38,984 nt of DNA, taken from contig NMRA01000276.1 in assembly GCA_002633005.1 (NCBI GenBank), forward strand, positions 292,335 to 331,318, written 5' to 3'. Within the stretch, counting starts at the first letter, position 1. The number at the start of each line of letters is the position of its first letter. The translations under genes and the position numbers were made by a program. This document shows, piece by piece, positions 30,899 to 38,984 of the stretch. The notes below the pieces were generated by a model. It saw only the letters and a list, made by a program, of their open reading frames with translations. It did no database searches and was not told the origin of the DNA. The DNA comes from Phoronis australis (lineage: Eukaryota; Phoronida; Phoronidae).

Positions 30899-31921
30899 CT
30901 GAAACATTAAAAGGTAGCACACACCATCAGTAAACCATGTTGTGCTGTGCTTTGTAAAGTTATCACTAACTAGGTCATTGGTTGGTAATGTAGCTTTCAT
31001 GAATCAGCTCGATATGAAATGTACCCCTTGTCACAGGTTAACAAGAGAACTGAGTTTAATATACAATTATTTACATTCACCGAGGGTCATATGCTATTTT
31101 TAAGACCCAAAATGTGATTATCACATGTTAGGGGACTGAGAACCAACATACAGTAGTCACCAAGAGGCGAACAATAGTTTTGTATATGATGACATCCGCA
31201 AAGTAATCCATGGAAGAAAGTCATGTTCCATCGAATGTCACTTGGTTGGGCAGTGAGTGAGCTAAGTGAGTGAGCTACTAATTTTTAACACAAACCGTTG
31301 TGACTAACTCTAATAAAACTTCCAGAAGAGGCTCAAAAGGAACAGTCGAATATAATTTGTAGAAGATTCCGCGTTTTACAGCCATACAATGGGAGCTTAA
31401 ATGCAAAAGAATCTGTAAATGTCATTTGGTAACAATGAATAATATTCGTGACCTTCGTGTCAGCAGGCCAATATATACGGAAACACAGTCTGTACAGACG
31501 ATGTGTATTGAAATTCAGTGAACATTTTAGCCTTTGAATACACATCTTTTGAATACACATCTTTTTGTGCAACAACATGATGGAGGAAGCTGTGATGCCT
31601 TGATGAAGGTTTGCATTCACCAAGTGTTTTATATTTCAAAGTTATTTCAAAATTACACAACATCAGAAACTGGAGTTTCAATTTTGCTGACCTTGTCGCA
31701 GCAGCGTTTAAGTTGTGGCTTGTGAACCACAATGGAATCTCCAATATTTCACTAAAAATAACTTTTTAAGAAGAATTATTTGTTGCTGCAACAGAGAGAC
31801 TACAACTATTGCATTAGAAATATTGTTGTCTGGAGAGTTAAACAAATACAATGTGTCCAAATCATACAAGAATGAGTTATTCTAATCTGAGTAGCACAAC
31901 CACTAATAATAAAATGTATAC

Positions 31922-31986
31922 CTTGAGACCTCTGTGGAAAACCAGTGAAGCCTGACACACTAGTCATTGCATTGCTGGGTGTAGAG
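31922..31986 (-). CDS. CNOT2: CNOT2 exon (STPSNAMTSVSGFTGFPQ), copy in the longer contig
   Basis: A 65-nt exon, one base plus 21 codons plus one base. The acceptor is TATTACAG and the donor GTATAC. It encodes STPSNAMTSVSGFTGFPQ followed by RSQ; the trailing G joins AC of the next exon to make Asp. The NSMSGF-like core matches the region of vertebrate CNOT2 just before the first FPSL motif. The exon is base-for-base identical to 28862-28926, while the surrounding intron differs at roughly 2 percent of positions. This copy sits in the contig that continues upstream to the 33201-33293 exon, so it is the better one to use in a gene model. Confidence 0.85.
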
Positions 31987-32293
31987 CTGTAATACACAAG
32001 TGAACAAACAAAGGTGTACCATATGATCAACCAGCTGACATCTGTTTGAAACACTGCATACTCGGACATCAATATTGTACTCAAATGTAATATATTGCTA
32101 AAACGCAATTGGTATGCGCAATTTAAATGTTCAAATATCAGTAAAAAGGACCACTATACATAATTGCATTCAATGGATCTTTTGCTAATAGACCTTGTTA
32201 CGCACACAATAATACAAGCACATATCTGCTGTGGAGTACAGAGGCACATTGTCACTTTGTCAGTTAGAAGGCACTGCAAGTCATCATGCACCA

Positions 32294-33200
32294 TACTACC
32301 AGTTATACATTTATCATGCTGGGTTCAAGGCTAACATTAAAGCACAAGGCATCCAATGTCTGTAACAAGAATGGCAGACCACCCATGAGCAATGGCTCCT
32401 GGTCATGCTGGAACAATAATCCCTGCTAGCAATTTCCATGCACTAACCTGTATGTGGTGCAGGGCTATCTATCCTTTTTGTTTTAATGTTTATTACCAAC
32501 AATATAGCGTACTATCATAAGAGTTAAGCCCAGAACGTACTAAAAAGCATTATATACGGGCTCCCCCCGAGATGGCACAGGTGAACACAGGTAAATACTT
32601 CCAATTTCATCAGAAAAAGCACATTTTGTAGTTTACATAAGCGTATTTTAAGCATTTTAGGAGGTGCCCTCTTGTCACCAGGCCAATGTGATCACAGGAT
32701 GAAAATTTCACCTTCTATGGACCTTGGAAAAGTGTGTGTGCTTACCACAGAACAGAAATTGACAGGAAGCTGTGGACTGATTTATCTTGAACTTTCATTT
32801 CCTTTTCTTTGGGCAGCATGTTTCAACAAGTCCACATAATGACGAAAGATACTTGGACTATCATAACAAACCAGTACACCACTATACCACATATAGACTT
32901 AAACCATATTTCAAGTACGTGACATACAGTTTAGTATGTATTGTAAAACATTTTTAAGGTATATAATTTTCTATGAACAGACATATAACCTTCATAAGAC
33001 AAACATGGTGGAACTATATTTTTCTGGCATTATTTGAAGCACAATTGCTACTATGAACCACCTGTAAGTAAATGATCAGCAATGACACAATTTCTAACTT
33101 GAGAAGAATTGAAAGGCAGAAAAACTAGTGCAGGGGGCAAACAAACAGAGATAAACAACAGTTGGGCAGCGACAACAAAAAGTATGGTTGCCATGGTTAC
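32294..33200. other. CNOT2 intron, no feature recognised
   Basis: Intronic sequence between the 33201-33293 and 31922-31986 exons. No repeat or gene supported. Confidence 0.5.
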
Positions 33201-33293
33201 CTGACGACTGGGGATCTGGACAGGGAACGTAGTAAGGTCTGAGTTTGATGGGACAAGTTAACAAAGAGAGAGAAGCGACTGGCTGAACTAGAA
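33201..33293 (-). CDS. CNOT2: CNOT2 exon, most upstream one found (5' edge uncertain)
   Basis: The 3' edge is well supported: the exon ends CCA GTC GTC AG before a GTAACC donor at 33195-33200. The two leftover bases AG join the C that opens the next exon (31986) to make Ser. The encoded end is LLRSLSRSPVV, serine-rich as in the low-complexity middle of CNOT2. Two acceptors are possible: TTTTGTAG giving 33293, or the CTCAG at 33239-33243 giving 33238 and a 38-nt exon. The second has a pyrimidine tract and a branch-like TTAAC about 20 nt upstream. Both keep the frame open. A 43-bp tandem repeat (33301-33430) lies directly upstream. Similarity to known CNOT2 is weak here, so the call rests on phase, splice sites and position. 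Confidence 0.55.
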
Positions 33294-33300
33294 CTACAAA

Positions 33301-33430
33301 ATAAACGGTCAGTAAACATAGTGCATAAAACTAGGATTATAAAATAAACAGTCAATTAACATACTGCATAGAACAAGAATTATAACATAAACGGCCAATA
33401 AACACAATGCAAAATACTAAAACTTCAAAC
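33301..33430. repeat. 43-bp tandem repeat, 3 units
   Basis: Units begin ATAAACGGTCAGTAAACATA (33301), ATAAACAGTCAATTAACATA (33344) and ATAAACGGCCAATAAACACA (33387). It borders the acceptor of the upstream CNOT2 exon. Confidence 0.85.
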
Positions 33431-33623
33431 AAAAAGTTAATAAGGCATAATCTTGATCTACACTTCTTCGCTCATTTAGCACACAATATGGATGACAAAT
33501 GAAATTCAATGGTTACAATTTTTTAATGTTGATTGCCTTGCTGCACTTAATGTAAACTTTACCACAAGTTACTTCTGTGCACTGCAGACAATGATACTTG
33601 TAAATTGCTTGATCTTTATTGTA
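33348..33623 (+). repeat. overlap of contig ends, copy 1
   Basis: Matches 34134-34402 with a few changes. After 33623 the two copies diverge completely, so contig ends here carry different haplotypes or one carries an insertion. Confidence 0.85.
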
Positions 33624-34128
33624 CGGTAAAGTCGCGTGATTTTCGGACACTGAAAATTAATTCCAATAGAAAAAATTCATTCTTGGACGAATCTCGAGAA
33701 ACATCATTTCTGTGGTGTCCGAATTTGACGGACCTCCAAATTTGGGTTTCCGCTAGTGTCCGAATTTCGTGAGTGTACATTATTTCGATGAACGGTCGTA
33801 GTATCAACATTGCTGGCTCGTTCATTTGACAGCAGTACAATTGCAGGTAAATGAGACTCAAATGGTCTGCGCGATTAATTTTTGAAAATCTGGCTTTCCC
33901 AATAAGAAATGTGCGCTGTCGACGCACAAGACCGTTCCCGACAAGTGTTGGTTCTTCTTTTCAAAGATGTGCTTTCTCAATATGAAATATTCGGCTTGCA
34001 TTGCCGTTGCTCAAAAACCGTTCTCGGCAAGTGACGGAATCTTTTCGAAACTGCGCTATCTCATTTGAAATATCGGGCTGCGTTGTGAAAAAAGAGTCTT
34101 CCTGGTGACAAATATGGGCTTTCCAATG
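33624..34128. repeat. haplotype-specific sequence with degenerate ~85-bp repeats
   Basis: Absent from the partner contig. It contains repeated GTGTCCGAATTTSRYG strings (33717-33770) and two degenerate units with ACCGTTCYCGRCAAGTG (about 33930 and 34017) followed by CTCATNTGAAATATYSGGCT. It may be an insertion. No terminal repeats identified, and the right end is lost at the gap. Confidence 0.5.
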
Positions 34129-34129
34129 N
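34129..34129. other. assembly gap (single N)
   Basis: Single N between contigs whose ends overlap. Confidence 0.9.
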
Positions 34130-34133
34130 GATT

Positions 34134-34402
34134 ACAGTCAATTAACATACTGCATAGAACAAGAATTATAACATAAACGGCCAATAAACACAATGCAAAA
34201 TACTAAAACTTCAAACAAAAAGTTAATAAGGCATAATCTTGATCTACAGTTCTTCGCTTATTTAGCACACAATATGGATGAAATTCAATGGTTACAATTT
34301 TTTAATGTTGATTGCCTTGCTGCACTTAATGTAAACTTTACCACAAGTTACTTCTGTGCACTGCACACAATGCTACTTGTAAATTGCTTCATCTTTATTG
34401 TA
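34134..34402 (+). repeat. overlap of contig ends, copy 2
   Basis: Partner of 33348-33623, starting just after the N at 34129. It continues into the modular repeat instead of the 33624-34128 sequence. Confidence 0.85.
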
Positions 34403-34441
34403 ACGACAACAATGCAGAGCATTGAAATGCGCTCATGAATG

Positions 34442-34567
34442 CACCGCAAACAGTGTGCTTCTAGGGGTGTTTATTTGTAACACAACCGCAAACAGTGTGC
34501 TTCTAGAGGTGTTTATTTGTAACACAACCGCAAACAGTGTGCTTCTAGGGGTGTTTATTTGTAACAC
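34442..34567. repeat. 42-bp minisatellite, 3 units
   Basis: Unit ACCGCAAACAGTGTGCTTCT plus AGGGGTGTTTATTTGTAACA and CA. Single diverged copies occur at 35840 and 38547 and reversed at 4665, so the array grew from one block of the dispersed repeat. Confidence 0.95.
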
Positions 34568-36204
34568 AAAAAAGACCACTAGATGGTGCAAAATATTCAA
34601 ATCCATCCGAAAAACGGAACATGCCATCGCTTCATTAATAGAAAGCTATTTCCAAAACTTCAAGGCACTTAAGAGAAACAGAGGAAAACAAAAAAATTGC
34701 CACTAGGGGACACTGTATTCGTCGGATCCATCCGAAAGTTGTCATCCGTTGCCAACTTCATATAAATATACGTGGGTTTAGGAGATAAAGCTATTGGTGC
34801 AAAAAAACTGCCACAATGAGGTGCCAGAGTAGTTGAAGTTGTCGGAAAATCATCATCAACCTTCCTCTTCACACCAAAAACACAAATGCCAATTTTCAGA
34901 ACCATCCAGCGGTTTGGTTGACAGAAGAGTGGATGCCAAAAACAGACTAGGAAACAGTGAAAATGACCACTAGATGACGCAAAATATGTCCAATCCATCC
35001 CAAAACGAGAACGTCTCATCGTTTCTTTAATAGAAAGCGATTTGTTAAATCTCATAAAAATCAAGGAACTTCAGAGATACAGAGGAAAACTGAAAAAAAT
35101 GAAATTGCCAATCAGGGGCACAGGGTTCGTCAGATCTGTCTGAAAGTCATCATCCATTGTCAACTTCATATAAATACACTTGCTAAATTTAATAAAGATC
35201 CTTCAGTGGGTTCAGGAGATACAGCTATGGGTGCAAAAACCTGCCACTAGGAGTGTCACAGTAGTCGAAGTCAGAAAATCACCATCAACCGTTTTCTTCA
35301 AACTAATTTTCCCAATCATTTTTAGAGTGGCTAGATTGAAAGAGGGGACGGATGTCAAAAACAGACTAAAAAACACTAGGAGGTGCAAAATACTTCGAAT
35401 CCATCCAAAAATGGGAGGATAGCATCATATCCCTAACTGATGCCTATGTGCCAAATTTCATGAAAATCCATCGAGCACCTTTGAAGATACAGAGATAAAC
35501 GTAAAAAAATTGGGGGCACACCGGTATTCGGATCCGTCCTAAATTCGTTGTCATCTGTCATCTGATAAGTTTGCATCTTCCAACTCTTATCAAGATCATA
35601 TAAGGGTTTTATGAGATACAGCTGCTGACGGCAATAAACAGGTAGATTGCCAGGGGCCACTGATATTATCAACAATTAAAGGACAGTGTCGTCACTAATA
35701 GCTGCAAGTTATATTATGCTCGAATAATCACAAATTAAATTAGAAAGAAGTTTTATGACAATTAGCACTTATAAATGTTCTAAAATTGTCACATTAAAAA
35801 CAAGAGCAACGCGGAGTGTTGAAATGCGCCCACAAATGCACCACAAACGGCGTGCTTCTAGGGGGGTTTAATTGGAACATAAAAATAGCCCCTATACGGC
35901 ACAAAATATGTCGAATTCATCTGAAAACTGGTATATGTCACCAAAGCTATTTACCAAATTTCATAAAAATCCATCCAAAAACTTCAGAGAAACCGAAAAA
36001 AACGAAATTGCCACTAAGAGGTTATGAGCGCAAAAAGCACTGTCACTAAGATGCGACACAGTAGGTGAAGTTGTCGGAAAATCATCGTCAGACTTCGTGG
36101 TCACATTAGGATCATATATGCAAATTTCTAATACCATCCTCAGAGTGGTTTGGTTGACAGAGGGGCAGACACCAAATAAAAAGATTCAAAAACAGTAAAA
36201 ATGG

Positions 36205-36218
36205 CCACTAGGTGGCAC
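36205..36218 (+). promoter_or_regulatory. CTCF-consensus match in the dispersed repeat
   Basis: CCACTAGGTGGCAC matches CCASYAGRKGGCRS at all 14 positions. Part of the modular repeat. Confidence 0.4.
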
Positions 36219-36349
36219 AAAATACCATGAATCAAACCGAAATGCGAAGGATAGCATCAACTCACTGATAGATACCTATCTGCCAAATTTTAGGAAAATC
36301 CGTTGAGAACCTTTGAAGATACAGAGGTAAAATTAAAAAACTAAAATTG

Positions 36350-36363
36350 CCACTAGGTGGCAG
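36350..36363 (+). promoter_or_regulatory. CTCF-consensus match in the dispersed repeat
   Basis: CCACTAGGTGGCAG matches CCASYAGRKGGCRS at all 14 positions, 145 bp after the previous match and in the same orientation. Confidence 0.4.
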
Positions 36364-36436
36364 ACTGGTAGTCGCATCCATGCAAAAGTCGTCGTTGTTT
36401 GTTGTCAAGTTATATAAATACATTTGCTAAATTTAA

Positions 36437-38151
36437 AGGAGAATGCCAACCAATTTAATTAGTCTTTTTTACCATCTTAATCGGTCTATATCCAAATCGC
36501 CTCTTAAACGATCAACCTCAACTTGCCGAGAGGTGTCGCATTAACCTGTGAGGAAGGTGAGAAACGACGCAGCGACGTCAGTGGTTGGTCTGCAAAGTGA
36601 ATGCCACTATATTGCGGTGCATCGTTCCTGCTTGTCCGAACTATGAAGCTGCGAAGAAAGCGGGTATATCATTTTTTTCGACTTCCTCTAGAGCCCGAAA
36701 TGCTTAGGAAGTGACTCGCTGTAGTGAAGAACCAAAGGTATGCTGTTAATGGCAAGTATGAGGTCGTGAAACATCTCAATGTCTGTGGCCGGCATTTCGT
36801 CGACAGTAATTTCTCTGACGAATTCCGGCTTACTAAAGAACTATCAACACGATCCGTTGCCTGTGCATGTTCACGGCGCCTCTCTAGTATTTCTTGATCA
36901 GTATATTCCGGTTCGAACTGATAGCCTGTGAAACCTAACGACCCGTGAACTCTTCATCGGATGAACTCTTGACTAAGTCTGGATTGGTGCCGGACGAGTT
37001 GCCATGTAGCCATTTATTATTCTGCGTTGTGTTTCAAAATGAATTATTCTCATCCTAACCAATGCTTATATAAAACTGAAACAAAATCAGTCTCATTAGA
37101 TACAATTTGTAATGCCTTGGAGTGTTCGTGTGTGAAAATGTTGAGAAGCTAGCAATAAATAAACAACTGCGTTACCGGCTTTTGATGCCAGCAACACAGG
37201 TAATTGAACGGGCACCGAGGCCGTGGGAGCAAATGCTAATTCAGTGTTTGCTGACACAAATCTGCTGTGAAACAATTACTCGATTTTATATGCTATGGTC
37301 ACATGTTAGGGGAATCTTTATTTAGAAATACAAATACGTTATTCAAATCATTGTTACTGAACAACCTTTGCCCTGACAGTCTGTGGAAGGGGAACCCGAC
37401 TTCGTGGCTCTCGACAAGTAAGTAGATTTTCAGTTTCGTGACCAATTCACATAAATAATTACGAGCACATTATTTCTTTGGCTCACTGTTACAGTCTTTA
37501 CGTGACTGGAGGTTTAGTTTCCAACTCAAGGGGGTTTATGTTCGTGCCAGTCCCGGCGGCCGCGACGGGCCTGATCAGGTTCCAAGCTTAGGGCCTGGAT
37601 AACGAGTCAGTCCGGTCGCGGCAAGCATCATCGGGTTCCGAGCCACTGGCCGGGATAAAACTAGAGTTTTGTGTGTTTAGAACTCAAAAAATCACAGTCG
37701 AAACAACACAGATCCAGGTTCTCCTGTCAGTATTTCACGGAAGAATACTTCGAATTTATCTCCGAACAGACCCCAAATTCCTGATACAGACCCTGGTAAA
37801 TTGGCCTGCCAAACTTTGCAGGCTACGGTGTGTCCAAACACCAATAAATCCGTAAGAGCGAAATAAAACAACACGTTTTAATAAGAACTCGATGTATTTT
37901 GAAGGGTTTTACATCGAAGTTTGATGATTTATTGGTGTTAAACGATGAATTCAAGCGAAAAGCTGACACCAGTAACCCGTGTTGTGAACTGATGAACAGA
38001 CTGCGGGTGAAACCAACAACGTCATTGGATAATTTCAACACCTCCATCTGCCCTCAGGTGTCAGGTAACGCAACCAAATGTGCCGTGATCGAGTAGAATT
38101 ACTCGATCTAAATTGAAACAAAATAGGTTGTTTTTTGGGTGGCATTCTCCT
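36437..38151 (+). mobile_element. Kolobok-like DNA transposon, copy 2 (decayed)
   Basis: A 1715-bp element with TTAA at 36433-36436 and 38152-38155. Left end AGGAGAATGCCAACCAA, right end TTGGGTGGCATTCTCCT. Flanks join to GCTAAATTTAATAAAGATCC, which occurs uninterrupted at 35182-35201 in the same repeat family: an empty-site paralogue supporting clean insertion and a TTAA duplication. Collinear with 281-1958 over its length, with many substitutions and small indels. Interior: a THAP remnant (about 36600-36810), the antisense YQFEP block (about 36850-37000), then non-coding. Confidence 0.85.
36600..36815 (+). pseudogene. THAP-domain remnant in copy 2
   Basis: One frame reads CIVPACPNYEAAKKAGISFF, containing a zinc-ligand Cys pair; a seven-T run then shifts the frame to RLPLEPEMLRK, TGA, LAVVKNQRYAVNG and LNVCGRHFVDS with the Cys-x2-His pair. 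Copy 2 is thus intact where copy 1 is broken (the KAGISFF junction) and broken elsewhere, so the two copies decayed independently from a shared coding ancestor. Confidence 0.65.
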
Positions 38152-38155
38152 TTAA

Positions 38156-38984
38156 TAAAGATCCTGTAGAGGGTTTAGGAGATACAGCCATGGGCATAAA
38201 AAAAAACTGCCACTAGGAGGCACCACAGTTGTCCAGGTCGTCGTAAAATCATCGCCAGCCCTCCTCTTAACATTAGGAACATACACGCCAATTTCCACAA
38301 TCATGCTTAGAGTTGTTTGGTTGACTGAGGGGCAAATGCCAAACAGATTCGAAAACAGAAAAAATGGCCAATAGGTGGCGCAAAATGCCTCAAGTTCAAC
38401 CGAAATCTGAATGATAGCGTCACCTCACTAATTGATGCCTATCTGCCAAATTTTATGAAAATCCGTTGATGACCTTTGAAGATACAGAGGTAAGCGTAAA
38501 AAAATACAAGAGCAATGCAGAGCGTTGAAATGCGCCCACAATTGCACCGCATATGGTATCCTTCTAGGGTTGTTTATTGGTACCACAAAGTGGCCAGTAG
38601 AGGGCATATATGTAGTATGTTGTACTTAGCAAAATGGAAAGGCATGGTCATTGTCTCCTCAATAGGCTAGGGGCAAAATGTGAGTAATCTTCATAATACA
38701 AGCACATCCTATACACCAGTTGCTTAAAGCACCACAGAAACATAGAATAAAAACAAATTTACCAACATACGAGATTAGCACAGCATTAGAATGCCAGAAA
38801 CAAATTTCTACTTGGAACTTTTCCTTCATAGTCACGAAGTAACACAAAGTATACACCTGAAGACCTATGAAAATACAGAGGTCAATGTAAAATACTATAA
38901 ATTGCCACTAGAGGCAAATACTAAAATTGCCACTAGAGGCATACCGGTAGTCAGAATCATCCTAAAGTCGTCATCGTCCGTTGT
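38156..38984 (+). repeat. modular dispersed repeat, continuation
   Basis: Resumes the blocks cut at 36436: GGTTTAGGAGATACAGCC (38172), CCACTAGGAGGCAC (38210), CCAATAGGTGGCGC (38368), CAAGAGCAATGCAGAGCG (38507), CCAGTAGAGGGCAT (38594), CCACTAGAGGCA (38905 and 38930). It runs to the window edge. Confidence 0.8.

Larger units (their letters stand above)
29235..32293 (+). repeat. allelic duplicate, second copy
   Basis: Parallel copy of 26312-29233, then continuing into unique sequence that holds the 33201-33293 exon. This is the longer contig and should be preferred. Confidence 0.88.
10898..33293 (-). other. CNOT2: CNOT2 gene body (partial, N-terminal exons not found)
   Basis: Minus-strand multi-exon gene for CCR4-NOT subunit 2, a scaffold subunit of the cytoplasmic and nuclear deadenylase complex that shortens mRNA poly(A) tails and represses transcription. 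Nine exon positions in order 5' to 3' are 33201-33293, 31922-31986, 30812-30898, 24923-25005, 15587-15710, 13201-13357, 12487-12548, 11558-11708 and 10898-11138. All junctions have GT/AG ends and matching phase. Seen: conserved strings such as DPSEFPSL, EDFPALPG, PDGTVSNIP, LNLNSPENLY, SPCRPQDIDFHGPSEYL and NRDWRYHKEERVW. These follow the order of vertebrate CNOT2 as I remember it. The last four exons make the C-terminal NOT2/NOT3/NOT5 domain, which pairs with CNOT3 and docks on CNOT1. Exons 31922-31986 and 30812-30898 have allelic duplicates at 28862-28926 and 27555-27641. The start codon and first exons lie beyond the window or in missing sequence. Confidence 0.95.
34408..36436 (+). repeat. 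modular dispersed repeat with CCACTAG cores
   Basis: A chain of blocks about 110-160 bp long, most closing with TGCCACTAGGNGGCA-like cores (34576, 34700, 34967, 35244, 36205, 36350 and weaker ones). Recurrent block texts: AATGCAGAGCATTGAAATGC (34410), CTTTGAAGATACAGAG, GGTTTAGGAGATACAGC, GTCGGAAAATCATC. Begins with a 42-bp minisatellite and is interrupted at its end by the second Kolobok-like element, resuming at 38156. No coding potential. The family is unknown to me. Confidence 0.8.

Overview
The window is eukaryotic and metazoan. It is AT-rich, holds spliced exons with GT..AG introns of a conserved animal gene, and is dense in transposon debris and minisatellites. No bacterial or phage features are visible. 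The host looks like an invertebrate with high heterozygosity. I cannot name the species. Single-base N gaps at 19957, 22524, 26260, 29234 and 34129 mark contig joins, and three of these joins are flanked by diverged duplicate sequence, as expected when both alleles of a polymorphic diploid are strung together.

The one gene I recognise with confidence is CNOT2, the CCR4-NOT transcription complex subunit 2, on the minus strand. Its exons run from about 33293 down to the stop codon at 10898-10900. Nine exon positions can be placed. Every junction has GT/AG ends and compatible phases, and the encoded protein covers the middle and the whole C-terminal NOT-box domain of CNOT2 (335 residues with the shorter reading of the 5' exon). 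The N-terminal exons were not found. Two exons (28862-28926 and 27555-27641) occur again at 31922-31986 and 30812-30898. They are identical in coding sequence and probably allelic copies rather than a real duplication.

Layout. 1-276: end of a dispersed repeat. 281-1958: Kolobok-like DNA transposon, THAP remnant, TTAA target sites. 1963-3732: two fragments of RNase H-bearing LINEs. 3830-4760: dispersed repeat in reverse orientation. 4761-7085: nothing recognised. 7086-10640: a cluster of six minisatellites, one interrupted by a terminal-inverted-repeat (TIR) insertion. 10735-15710: 3' end of CNOT2, five exons. 15711-24922: a large CNOT2 intron holding a decayed plus-strand coding locus and two related long hairpins, with about 2.5 kb present twice. 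24923-33293: upstream CNOT2 exons, a CpG-rich block and a 3 kb allelic duplication. 33294-38984: a modular repeat family whose core matches the CTCF-binding consensus, interrupted by a second Kolobok-like copy at 36437-38151.

The most interesting items are: the modular repeat carrying CTCF-like cores; the TTAA-flanked THAP element with an uninterrupted copy of its target repeat nearby; the 420-bp hairpin that fills the gap between two coding remnants from GT to AG; a minisatellite that supplies three in-frame candidate 5' splice sites to a CNOT2 exon; and the allelic-contig artefact, which would mislead any gene model.
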